DNA from: Cynocephalus volans
Lineage: Eukaryota > Chordata > Mammalia > Dermoptera > Cynocephalidae
Assembly: GCF_027409185.1 (NCBI RefSeq)
Contig: NC_084468.1
Coordinates: forward strand, 144,806,001 to 144,870,000
DNA length: 64,000 nucleotides
Reading direction: 5' to 3'
The position numbers were made by a program, and so were the translations under genes. Position 1 is the first letter of the stretch; each line of letters starts with the position of its first letter. This document shows, piece after piece, positions 1-12,800 of this stretch. The notes under the pieces are model-generated. The model was given only the letters and a program-made list of their open reading frames with translations, was not told the DNA's origin and ran no database searches.

Positions 1-306
1 CACCAGCTGTAAGCAAGCAACAAAAAAAGCAGCACAAAAAGGAGGGATGGAGGGGTGGAAAGTGACAAGTCACAATGTGGGTGGAAAAAGAGGAAAAGAA
101 TGAAAAAGCATTCTATACTCCTCATTGTACAAAAACGATGAAGACTTCTGCACACAGGTGCCCTGTCATTGCTTATTACTTACATATCCCTTATGTCCAA
201 TTAGTATTGATAATTTAGGTTCTGTTACTGATTTAGCTACACAGAAAGAATGGATACATTTTGAAATTTAACCATATGACAACTACATGGCTTTTAAGAA
301 ATATCT

Positions 307-622
307 TGCTATGGTTTGAATGTTTGTCCCTTTCAAAATCCATGTTGAAATCTAATGGCCACTGTAACAATATTAAGACCTGGGACCTTTAAGAGGTGAT
401 TAGATCATGAGGGCTCCACTCTAATGGCTGAGATTATAAAAGGGCAAGTTTGACCCCCTCTTGTCCTCTCATCCACTCACCTTTGCCTTGTATGATGATG
501 CAGCAAGATGCTGAATACATGATATTGAACTTCCCAGCCACCAGAACTGTGAGCCAATAAATTTCTATTAAGTTACCCAGTCTGCGGTATTCTGTTACAG
601 CAGCACAAAATGGACTAAGGCA
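307..622 (+). repeat. ERVL-MaLR LTR (MLT1/MST type)
   Basis: Starts TGCTATGG and ends GGACTAAGGCA. It has the internal landmarks of MaLR LTRs: the AAGAGGTGATTAGATCATGA block, a CCAGCCACCAGAACTGTGAG block, AATAAA and the CAGTCTGCGGTATTCTGTTA block. The flanks TATCT and TGTCT suggest a decayed 5-bp target duplication. A solo LTR of an old, defective endogenous retrovirus-like element. Confidence 0.85.
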
Positions 623-769
623 TGTCTTTGAGTAAGTTCTAAAACTGCATTCTATTCCAGGTCTCCACTAGACAATCTCAACCCAGTTCTTACAGTATCT
701 ACTTCTAATAAGTACGTAAGTCATCCAATTACCATGAACCTCGCTCTTTCAAGTAAAAGACATAGTTGT

Positions 770-1156
770 TGTCTTAGTCCCTTTGTGCTGCTATAACAAA
801 ACACCACAGACTGGGTAGTTTATAAACAATACAAATTTCCCACCGTTCTAGAGACTGGGAAGTCCAGGGTGAAGGTGCTGGCAGGTTTGGTGTCTGGTAA
901 ACAGTTCTTTGCTTCCAAGATGGCACCTTGTTGTTGCATCCTTTGGAGTAGAAATGCTGGGCCTTCATTCAGCTGTAGGGACAAGGAAGGGCAAGAGGGA
1001 CCTAAAGCGAGTTCCCTCCTGCCCTTTTATAAGGCACTAATCCATTCATGAGGATGGAGCCCTTAATCACTTTCCAAAAGGTTCCTTCTCTTAATACCAC
1101 CACAATGTGTATTAAGTTTCAACAAATTTCGGAAAGGACACATTCAAACCATAGCA
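770..1156 (-). repeat. ERVL-MaLR LTR (MLT1/MST type), inverted
   Basis: Reverse-oriented MaLR LTR opening TGTCTTAGTCC, with CACAGACTGGGTAGTTTATA and a closing ACCATAGCA. Its first ~95 bases are strongly complementary to the end of the LTR at 307-622, 147 bp away. Confidence 0.85.
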
Positions 1157-1476
1157 CTTGGGTTCCTCCCCTTAAACTCCAATGATGTAGTTGACAAAAT
1201 ACACCTGTGAGACCCAAGTGAGATGCTAAGAATACAGTTTAAGTAGCTACAGTTTTCTTTTTTCCTTGCCACCAAACTACATCCTCACCACTACCACAAA
1301 CAGAACTCCCTGAAGTTCCAGAGTGAATGGCCAAGAAGTTGGAATATATTTGCCCTGAAATATTTGCAGACTAAGAATAAACCCTGAAATTAACCACCTG
1401 GAGTATCTGTTAATAGTTCTCTAAGTCTGTCTCTGATCTTCTGAATTCAATCTTGAGATGAAGAATGTACCTTTTT

Positions 1477-1662
1477 TACAAACTATCCAGGGCCGAGCCC
1501 ATGGCGCACTCGGGAGAGTGTGGCGCTGGGAGCACAGCGACGCTCCCGCTGCAGGTTCGGATCCTATATAGGAATGGCCGGTGCGCTCACTGGCTGAGTG
1601 CTGGTCATGAAAAAGACAAAAAAAAAAAAAAAACCTAAAAAAAAAAATACAAACTATCCAGG
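1477..1662 (+). mobile_element. CYN-like tRNA-derived SINE with 15-bp target duplication
   Basis: Body about 1492-1624: GGCCGAGCCCATGGCGCACT head with a box A-like region, box B GGTTCGGATCC (1554-1564), then a second partial unit (GCGCTCACTGGCTGAG) and the GAAAAAGAC end before an A tail interrupted by CCT. A perfect 15-bp duplication TACAAACTATCCAGG flanks it (1477-1491 and 1648-1662). The perfect duplication shows a recent insertion. A retroposed RNA polymerase III-type element, not a tRNA gene. Confidence 0.9.
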
Positions 1663-2279
1663 TGATTCCTAGGCACTTCAAAGTTTCAGAAGCCCTGAAT
1701 TAAGTATAGGGAGGAAAGCAAATTGGACCTAACTGGTTAAGGTATCAATTAATTGAAAGCAGGGATCAAATGGTATAATTCCACCTTACAGTTCTTTGGA
1801 TATTAAATATCCACTGTCAAATACCAGTACCTGAGGTACAGAAATAGAAAGATTTAAAAAATGCCATGGTGATTACAACAGCTTGATGACCTACCATAAC
1901 ACCTTATTCTTCCATTCTCTAAGTTTTTTTTTACTGCCTTTATATAAATTTCATTTAAGTCTTAGAATAGCCTACCAACCAGAAAAAGACCATTAGAACC
2001 TACTAAGGTAACTTCTAATGAGAAGCTGCAAACACATTTCAGAAAAAAATAATGAAGCACACACATGATAAAGAAAAGGTATATCAAGGCAGAGCTTCTC
2101 AACTTATGTACTAAGACTTCTGCAAAGCTCCTCAGCCCATGGGGAGACAAACTGGAGGTTGGTGAAACCAGGGTTCATGGTCCTATGATAAGTGGTCTCC
2201 AGGTTATTCAAATGTGCCATACAAACACTATTTTCTAAGTACGTCAAGAAGTGAAAATTGGGAAGTACCAATTTAGGGG

Positions 2280-2450
2280 AAAGTGCTGGTCTGAGGATCA
2301 AGAGAAATAGTTTCAATTTTTGCCATCTCACTAGCTGAATGACCAATGTAACCTCATTGGAACCCTTATTTAGGCTCCTCATTTATTAAATGAAAACTAA
2401 TTTAGACTATTTCAAAGGCATCTTCTAGTTCTAAAACTCTGTAATTTCCC
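2280..2450 (+). repeat. MIR/MIR3-like SINE fragment
   Basis: Diverged match to the core of a MIR-type element: the ACTAGCTGAATGACC block, the CTCATTTATTAAATGAAAAC block and the CATCTTCTAGTTCTAAAACTC end. Old and without terminal features. Confidence 0.5.
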
Positions 2451-2867
2451 TTACATTATTTATATTTCATGATGTAAAATAAGTCACTGTTCATTTAATC
2501 AAAAAAATTTAAATTCATGCCATCATCCCATAAGTATTTACTAAGCACCTAATCTGTCCTAGGCATGTGAGATACTGGGAAACAGATACAGAAGACATAA
2601 TCCCTAAACATATCTTATTGTGAATAATTGCTGTGTCCCTTTTAAGTGGCTAAATAGTAAAGCCTTCTAAATAGTGCCCAAATAATGGTAATCTGCATAT
2701 ATAATGACAGCATGCCTAAGCATAACAAATAAATATTAACTTTAGCTACAGTCAGAGCTTCTGCCAATATACAAGGCTTTTCTCCTCCATACCCTTCATT
2801 TGCTTTAAAAAAAAAATTAGGGTAACTTAAAGTAAATTGCATATATAATCAAAATCAATCTCCAAAG

Positions 2868-3279
2868 TATAAGTTTATAAAAACAGTTTATTTTAAAGAC
2901 TCTCAAGAGCACTTCTACATCTTATTTTCAGATTATATGAAGAAGACAATATATTCAGTGTATTTTCATCCACGATGAAACTTGTTCCATACCCATTACT
3001 ATATACATATTATTTAATGGAGTGGGGGAAGGCATGGATTCAAAGTTTTAATTAAATACTACATAACTGGATTGCCCCCAAGAATTTAAGCTGAAATTTT
3101 CATATGAATACAATTTGACAAAGGTTCCAAATATATATTAACTTACAACTAAAGGAATCACTTAGTATTTTACAGTGGTTTTAAAAATCTAGCTCCATAA
3201 TCACTTTCTTATAAAAAAAACCAAATCCTTTCCATATAATATGGAAAGTCCACATTTCTCAGGAAATGCATACATTCAT
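2868..3279 (-). other. NAF1: NAF1 3' UTR with candidate poly(A) signal
   Basis: AT-rich sequence follows the stop codon on the minus strand. The first canonical AATAAA on that strand lies at 2892-2887, about 390 nt past the stop, so cleavage would fall near 2865-2875. The end is inferred. Further AT-rich hexamer variants downstream could give longer 3' UTRs. Confidence 0.5.
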
Positions 3280-3737
3280 CTAATAGTAAGGTCCAAAATG
3301 AGAGTTACTATCTCCAGAAGAGGGTGCGGGAGGCAGCGGTGGAGGGGGAGGAGGTGGGGGTAGGGAGTATGGTAAATTAAGTAATGGATGAGATGCCATG
3401 TTAGGTGCAGCCCAACCCATGTGCATAGATGGGGGTGGCGGTGGTGGTGGCGGTGGTGGAGGGATTGCAAAATTATGCATGTCAAACACTGGAGGAGGAA
3501 AAAGATATTGTGGCATAATAGTATTATCTTGTCTCTGTGGAGCAAATCCTGAAGTCTCCTGAGATACCATATGTTCTGAGTTATAAAACTGCTGAGGTGG
3601 AGGCCTGCCACGGCAAGACTGAGGATATTTACCCCTGGAAAATCCTCGTGTGAATTCTCTGTTGCAATATCCTTTTGCATATTCTGAAGCTGAGCCATGA
3701 GCATTCCAATTCTGATGTACTTCAGCAAAATCTTCAC
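3280..3737 (-). CDS. NAF1: NAF1 coding exon 8 (Pro-rich tail and stop)
   Basis: Completes Gly343 and encodes 344-494 plus TAG at 3282-3280. It starts [17 protein letters not shown], then an Arg/Gly-containing stretch ([19 protein letters not shown]) followed by a low-complexity tail with 11 prolines (435-445) and 8 prolines (469-476), ending [12 protein letters not shown]. Acceptor CTCAAAG. An overlapping 161-codon ORF in another frame is a shadow. The Pro runs are encoded by CCN triplets prone to length change between species. Confidence 0.97.
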
Positions 3738-6700
3738 CTTTGAGTGGGGGAAAAAAAGCATAAAAACAAAATGAGTATATCAGAATGCACTGTTTGAAAT
3801 TTCAATAATGTCTTTTCTTTAATGCCTGGTATATCTTATAGCAATTAAAAAAAACTGCTGATCTTAAATGAATTGAAAAGAAGAAAATTAAAGCCAAAGG
3901 ATCAGGAAAGAAAAGCCTAGCAAGACAGCAAACATTCAGATAACCACTCTGCTCCAGCCAAACACCACAGAAAAAACTGTGGCATCATCCCCACCCACAC
4001 TCTAAATTTCTACCCTTGAGAGGCTATAATGATGTGCTCCAATCCTCCTGCCAGGGTAGTGTCAATAGCAGGTTGAGTAGGATGCCAGTAACAAGGCTCC
4101 CTGCAATGACAGTGGCAATCACATGGGGAACCTAGACTTCCACCTCTACCAGTAGTAGCACAGTGTTCTTTCCACCTCGTGCACTGAGGTGGTGTCAGAG
4201 AAGACTGAGTGAAGAGTCAGGAATTTCATCACTGCCCAAAGGCCATGCAGCACTTGTGTCAGTGGGTGCCATATGGTGAACAGGGATGAGGTACTCCTAC
4301 CCCTATCAGGCACAAAAGAAGACTCAGTGGGGAGTCAGAACTTCTACTCTCGCCCAGCAGTAACAAGGCACCCCTTGGCCTCAGGTGTCAACAGAGGCTA
4401 AGAGGAAAACCTGGACTTCAATCTCCCCCCTTCCTTTCCCTGCCAGAGTGATAATTTAAACAAACAATCAAAAACCAGCTGAAACAAAACATTTACATAA
4501 GATCCAAAGTTTCAAAAACATATGTCCAGAGTTTCAAAAAATATACCCAATATATTTAGGTTTCAATAAAAAATCATTCATAAAGAGAACCAGGAAGATT
4601 TCAAATTAAATGAAAAAGGGAAATCAACAAAGATGTTTGAATTAATCAAGAAAGATATTAGTACAGTCATAAAAATGCTTCAACAAGTTATTATGACTAT
4701 GCTTAAAAAATTTTTAAAAGTCTCAGCAAAAAGTAAAATAAAAGATATAAAATAAACAGAAATTTTAGAACTGAACATTACAATAATTGAAATAAGAAAC
4801 CCAATAGGACAATATTAAAGGAGAAGAACAAAGTTGGAGGACTAAAACTGACTTTAAGACTTACTATAAAGCTACAATAACTAGAACAGTACAGTATTGG
4901 TGAAAGATCAATGGAACAGCATTTGGATTGATGATAGGACTACAAAGGGATGATACATGAAAGAAAGAATTAGTAAGCTGAATTTCATTAAAATTAAAAT
5001 TTTCTACTCTGTGAAAGACACAGTCAAGAGAATGAAAAGAAAGCCATAGACTGGGAGAAAATATTTGCATAACACATAGCTGATATAGGACTGTTACAAC
5101 CCAATAAAAAAATGGGCAAAAGGGCTGAACAGATACCTCACCAAAGGATATACAGATGGTAAATAAGTAGATGAAAAGATGCTCCATATCCCATGTCATC
5201 AGAGAAATGCAAATTAAAACAATAAAATACTATTACACACCTATTAGAATGGCCAAAATCCAGAATACTGACACCACAAAATGCTGGCAAGCATGTGGAC
5301 CCATGGAAACTCTCATCCATGGCTAGTGAGAATGCAGAACAGTACAGCCACTTTGGAAGACAGTTTAACAGTTTCCTTCAAAACTAAACTTACTTAGTAT
5401 GTGAAACAGCAATCTTACTCCTTGGTATTTACCAAAATGAGTTGAAAACTTATGTTCACACAAAAACCTGCACACGAATGTTTGTACCAACTTTATTTGT
5501 AACTTCTAAAACTTGGAAGCAATCAAGATGTCCTTCAGGAGGACAAGGAATAAATAAATTGTGCTACATCCAGACAATGGAATAATATTCAGTGTTAAAA
5601 ATAAATGAGCCCTCAAGCCATGAAAAGACATGGAGAAATCTAAATGTATATTATTAATGGTAATATAAAATTGGGTGATGCATGGGTGGAGCACAGAGTA
5701 ATTTTAGGGCAGTGAAAATACTCTGTATGACACTATAAAGGCAGAAACATGTCATTACACATTTGTTCAAACCTATAGAATGTACAACACCAAGAATGAG
5801 CCCTAATATGAACTATGAACTTTGGGTGATTACGATGTCAATGTACATTCATCAGTTGTAAAAAACGTACCACTCTGAGGAATGCTGATAATGAGAGAGG
5901 CTATGCGTGGTGGGAGTAGAGAGTATATGGTATATCAACTTTCCTCTCAATAAAAAAATAAAAAACAAAAGCCCTAAAAAAACCTCAATAGATGAGCTCA
6001 ACAACCAAATGGAAGGAAGAGAGGAAAGAGACAGAACAAAGGAAAATACCTAGAGACAATAAACTGGAAAATATATAGAAAATTTATATTCTGAAAACTA
6101 CAAAATGTTGCTGAAATCAAAGAGGGTCTAAATAAATGGAGATGACTACCATGTTCCTGGAATGGAAGTCTTAACATGGTTAAAATGTCAATTCTTTCCA
6201 AACCCATATACACATTTATCATAATTCCTATCAAAATGTAAGCAGGATTTCTTATTGACATAGAGAAGATTATTCTAAAATTTGTACTGAAGGACAAAGG
6301 AACTAGAATAGTTAAAATAATTTTGAAAAAGAGGAATAAAGTAGAAGGTTATCACTCTACCTGATTTCAAGACTTATAGCTACAACAATCAAAACCGTGT
6401 GGTATAGACACATAGATAGATGAAACAGAACAGAGAACACAGAAATAGATCAACACAAATATAGCCAACTGATTTTTGACAAAGGTCAAAATCATTTCAT
6501 TGGAGGAACTACACCTTTTCAATAAATGGTATGGGAACAATTATACATTCATAAGCAAAAGAATGAAGATTGGCCTAAACTTCACATCCTATACGAAATC
6601 TAATTCAAAATGAACCAAAAATGTAAAATGTAAAAAAGAAGACTAAAAAACTTTTAGGAAAAAAATTAAGAGAAAATCTTTAGGATCTAGGGCTAGGCAA

Positions 6701-6777
6701 GAAGTTCTCAGACTCTCCAAAAGGAAAACTGATAAATTGGGCTTCCTCAAAATTAAAACTTTTGTTCTGCAAAAGGC

Positions 6778-6808
<31 letters not shown>

Positions 6809-9800
6809 GTCTTTTTCGTGACCAGTACTCAGCCAGTGAGTGCACTGGCCATTCCTATATAGGATCCGAACCCGAAGCTGGAGCGTCGCTGCGCTCCCAG
6901 CGCCGCACTCTCCCGAGTGCGCCACGGGCTCGGCCCCAAAAGGCCCTCTTAAGAGGATAAAAAGACAAGTTACAGACTAGAAGATAATGGCTGAATGCAG
7001 GGAGGTAAATAGAGAGAACCCAGTTGTTTCCTTCAGTTTTATTATTGATGAACTTATACAGATGTAAATGAAGATTAAAAACGACTATATATTGTATTCA
7101 CTCACCTGGCTCATTAAATTCAGACTTGAGTTTTTTCCGGCCTTGAATCTGAGATTTTTTCCTTTGTTTGGCTTCTTTTTCTTTTTCATCATCACTGAAA
7201 TCTAAGGCCTTGCAGAGAAATGTATATGTTAGAAGTATTTGCCAATTCAATAGTACATAGTTGGAAGTGAGGAAAATAAGCCTATTATATTGACCCTGAA
7301 AAAAAGGTACCCTTTTCAGCACATAATATTTTCTACTAATATCTGGATTAGTTAGACATGGTAGAAAAACAAAGTATTTTTTGATAATTGTCTCATGATT
7401 CTTAATTAACACTGGCCAGTAATCAAGATGAGTAAGATCTTGATTTTTGTTTGTTTTTCTAATTCCTAGAAAGTTTCAGGTAGGTAACTTTAAAATGCCA
7501 ATTTTTAACCACCTTCAGATATGGGTGTTCCCTGGCTAGAAGTCTGACTTCCAGCTTAGACTTAAGATTTGTGCCAGCTGCCAAAGGAAGTAGTCAGGAC
7601 TTAGCAAATTACACACATTATCAGGTCCAATATAAAAATAAAATAGAAAGTCCTATGAGTATTCATTCAAAAACACACATACCCATTGTATGCCAGGCAA
7701 TGTTCTAAATACTTTACAGGTTTAATTCTTTACAAGTTTACAGTATTAACTCTTTCAGTAATATAATTTCAGGTATATAGTAGGGAATATAAATCAATAA
7801 TAAGACAAAGTAAGGGTATAAAAAATCATGAGGATGTTATTTAGATAAGACTGTAGAAAAGGGTTTTATAAGCAGATACATGCATGACCCAACTTCTAAG
7901 AAAAAAAATCATTTAAAATTACAAGTGAAAATTTACAAGTAATTAAGAATTAGAATTCACTGTTACAGCCCACTAGAAAACCAAGATGTATGAACTGTAT
8001 ATATTATGATTGCCATGATTTCCTGAATGGCATTTTATTATTCTATTTATACCCCAAAACAGAGATTATGTTTCATATAAAAACATATAAAAACAGACTC
8101 ACTGTGTACACATATGAGCACATTTAAAAAGAAGAAATAAAATGAAATATGAAAGTGTTTCTATGGAATTTTCAGAATGGCCTTGCTGAAATACATTCTA
8201 GATCAAATCCTCCACCAACTAAGAGCCTATATACCTCAGTATCTATAATCAAATTAAAAAACACCAACTAATTTTAGTGTCTTCAAATGCAAGGTTATTA
8301 CTGATCTTAATGTACTAAGATTTTTAAGGTCAAGTTAAATCTGGTACCTGCCAGACACTAGAAAGTACTGAGTTCACATAAAAGACATTCCTTTCTCTGA
8401 AACTATTCAGTCAAATGAGAAAATAGATAAACCAAGAATATAATAAATAAGTACTATTAACGCTATGGGCATATGGGACAGATATCAAAAATTTACAGTA
8501 CCAAAAAACTTCATTAGAACTGCTGAGTACATTTAAAAACTCTTACATGTAATAATTATATTTTTTCTTTTAATACTATATAAATTCATACTATTTTCAA
8601 GAAATGAATAAACTCATTGCTGAAATTTTTGTACTTTCACGCACAGCTTAACAGGGATAAGTTCCGAGAATTGTGTCATTAAGCGATTTTGTGGTTGTGC
8701 AAACATCAGAATGTATTTACACAAACCTAGATGGTATAGACAACTACACACCTAGTCTATAGCCTATTGCTCCTAGTCAGCATCACCACAAACATGTAAC
8801 ACATGTGAATAAACATGTGCGTAACACTGAGATGAAACATGACATCATCACTAGGCAAAAGGAATTTTTCAGCTCCATTATAATCTAATGGGACCACCAT
8901 CATATATGTGGTCTGTCATTGACTAAAATGTCATTACACAGCACATGGCTGTACTTACAATGCAAAAAATGGACAGGTAGGTAGATCCTAATAATTTTGT
9001 AACCTCCCAAAGAAGGACAGCTTATTTTTTAAAGTACCATAATAAATGTCTTCATGTTGTATATGGTGAATTTACTAAACTGAATACAATTTTTTTAAAT
9101 AATGATATCCTACCTTTACTAGATGTCAACAAAGCTCATAAAAATAGGAAATTATAAGGTAAATAAGCTGATAAAGTGTTTAATAAAATATAACTGAAAA
9201 AAATTTTCTGGTCTAAAATGATCAACCACTTTTACTGAAAGGTATAAAACAGTCATCTAGGAAAGCAGGAGAACGCATGGGCTAGGGGAAGACAGCATGA
9301 CTCTGAGGAGTATTAATGACCTCCTTAAGGTCAAGAATGATGAATTTTTAAGATTAAGTCCTGCTCTACTTTCTAAAATATTGTATAAAAAGGCTTATCC
9401 TTACATCTGGTGGTGGTTCCTGATCATTCTTCCATGATGCATCTGATCCCCTATCCCTAGAAAAAGAAAAAATGTCAAAGAAGTTATTTATTAAGATTCT
9501 ATTAAGAGTTTATAACTTAACAGTATGGAAAACAAAGTAAAAGCCATGAGCTCAACCTTTAATTCTGCAATATCATGAAAACACCAAAAAATAAAAGACC
9601 AGTTATGTGTCCTTTATTTCAGAAGATGTGAGAAGCACATTTTAAAAAAACACAAAACTTGGACACATAAATAACAGGATTAGGGAATTAGAATGAGAAG
9701 CCAAGGCTGTGGTGTACAGATGAAAGATAACATAAATTCTTTCCTCCTCAATTTACCTGCAGAGTATTAACAATCCTCCTTAGTAAAGAACGCTTATTCC

Positions 9801-12800
9801 AACAGTGATTCTCAAAGCAGAGATGGTGAAATAAAGTTACTATTTTGAGGAGGAGGAGCTTTGAAGATTCTGAAGGACAGTGTAATCGCAGGTTTATGTG
9901 AAATGAGTAATTACAGCTGGAAATTAATTACCAGCACCACACTCTCCCGAGTGAGCCACAGGCCGGCCCTGGAAATTAATTACCTTTGGTGGGAGTTTTT
10001 ACACTCTATGACCAACAAAAGTATATACATGGGTAATTCAAAAAGTTCGTGGAAAAACAAAATCAAAAGATAATACAAAGCTTTCCATGAATTTTTGAAG
10101 ATCCCCCATATATCTAAAGCTCATTTTTAATCTTATTTTTATAATCATATCAACTTCATAGTTTTGGATAATGTCTTGTTATTCAATTACATTAAAATAT
10201 TACAAAATATTAAGACTAGATGTCCTCACTGCTTTAAACCAAATCTCAAAAATAAATGAGATGTTCAGGAATCAATGCCATTAAAATCAATGTACAGATG
10301 TCAGTGTGCTGGCACAAAATGAAAATAAATCAAGTTTGCTTTAAATTTTTGATTCAGAACACTGACATTATATGAGGCATTATCAATGATTTTTCTATTA
10401 CTTAAAATTAAAAAAACATTTATTCAATTGTCATTTTACACCTGTACACTTAACATAGCTCCAGTACTCCTTTTTGCATGATGATATCTCATGACCTGCA
10501 TGCCCTTAGCCAGGAGTTTAATGACATAAATGGGAAAAATTCTGCAACTAATGCATTTACTCAGGAAATAAATATCTATTAAAGGAAAGATCAAGCAACA
10601 TTTCAAAATACACTTTTAACAAGACAGCAAGTACATGGGAAGCCTGGAAAGGAGCTGAATTTCCCGACCACAAAGGCAAAGAATTCCACTGAGTTCCCAT
10701 GACAGACACCAAAATACAGTAAAGAATAGAATAGTCTTCATCGGGTCGGGCTTCTGCATGATAGACCTAATTTTTCAGTTCTTTGGTTTATTCTTATTTC
10801 TTTCCAGAATTACAAATCAAAAACAAAGACTGTGTCTATTATTTAAAAATCTATTTAATGAACCTTTTCAGAAAAAACATTTTAGTTTATCTCCTTAAAG
10901 CTAAAATATTTTGTTAAAAGCTAAATATACAGCATATCCACAGCAGCATCCCAATATCCAAAGCAGAATGAAATGCCACTTATTTAAAGCATTATTTTAA
11001 AACATATTAAAATCTTTATGACTTAATGTCTATTTAATTCATCCTTCTTATCAGCGGTTATTTAGAAAAATTAATTTTACTTAGCCTGAAGAATAATTTA
11101 GGGAAAATGTTCCTTCAGATAATTTCATGAATTCTTAAACATAAGTTTAATCAATTATCAGCACCAAAACTTTCACCTCTGAAATAATAAATGAAATTCA
11201 CAGACTTGATTTAATATGTAAGTGGTATAGAAACCTTCTTATGCCATGCAGCTAGGACTAGTACTTTGAAGTACTACCAAAGCTACTTACTGACTGAAGT
11301 TCTTTTTTATTTCCTGCAAAAACCACATCTATAAAAATGCATCACCCGTATTTGAAGCTTTCAATAAAAGGAGAGCAAGAACTAAACAGAACTCGTGTGT
11401 CAAACAGTGCAAAGCCTTTTTGAATTTAAAACCCCCCTTTCCACCCCAGTCATTTGCAGTCTTTTCTTCCACTCCTAATTTGACAATATTTTTAGCGGCA
11501 CATATTCATTTCATCTTTCATAAGCATTCAACTTATTTTTATTAAGAAAATCTATTCTACTTGAACTTATATGCAATTTGTTTAAATAAAAAATTAAATT
11601 ATATAATTATAATAACAAGCTTGATATAAACAACTCTATAGCTAACACTTGGCAACACAACTAACACTTGAAAAATACACAATTAACCAGCGGGAGCACA
11701 AATATGCAGAAATATCACTAGCCACATGCCACAAGCTTCATTCAGCATTTTTACAGACAAAATGGAGAGCACTAGTTTGTTGGTTATGCCAACCTCATTT
11801 ACCATAATTTTATCCATAAACTTTCAGGGATACATTTTAATTGTTTCTTCTATAAATTTGCAATGTTTAAGCAACCTGAAATTTATTCATTTTCTTTTTC
11901 TCGTGAAAATTATAAGGTTATTAAATAGTTAAGTCCATGAATGCAATCCAAAATAAATTTTATTTAAAATTAAAAAGAAATTTTTAAAAAATGGTAATAC
12001 TAATAGTGAAGTAGCATGTTTATAAGAGAAAAATATAATGGATAAAACAATGAAGTGGAATTCAGAATATTTATATGGTCCAAATACGCTCCTAGTGCCT
12101 GATCATGTCATTTTGGGCAAAAGATATAATTTCTACTTGTAAAATCTGATAACAAATTGTAGCTTTCAGAGATGTTATTAGGAACGTACATAAACTCTTT
12201 GGAAGACAGATACCATTTAACAATAAGAAACTACTATTATGGAGAATTATTCCCAAATATAAACATTAGATAAGTGAAGAACTACTAACATGTCAGTAAA
12301 GTACTTACTGTTTAAGTGTTTCTGTGAATATATATTGGGTGAAGTCTTTCGTTGAAGGAGCAAAATACAGAGTCTCCTTTATTTTAATGCCTTTACTCTC
12401 AATGTGATCTGAAGAATTAAACCGTAACACATAAAATGGATGTGCAACAGGTCCAAATATCTCAAATATCTATAAAAAAGAAGAAACATAAACATTTATT
12501 CCTTGATTGAGCAAGCACTTACAGAACACATCCCAGGATCAGGTGTAGAAACCAAGCACAGAGGTGAAGGTTCAGCTGCTGGAGACATGCAGGAGGGCTG
12601 TAGATGTCAGTGAGTGGGTCTACCTATATATAAATATTTTACATATATAAATATATTAAATAAATAAATATATAAGTATATAAGGGCCTATATATATATA
12701 TATATATTTTTTTTACATATTTAACATGTAAAATAATGATTCAAAAAGTTAGCAATATTTTAAAAAATAAGAAACACTAATATTGCTAAAACAAGGTAAT

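Noticed and set aside
3276..3761. 161-codon ORF on the minus strand with a His-rich end
   Set aside because: It is an out-of-frame reading of NAF1 exon 8. The proline codon runs become histidine/leucine repeats, and the true frame continues from exon 7.
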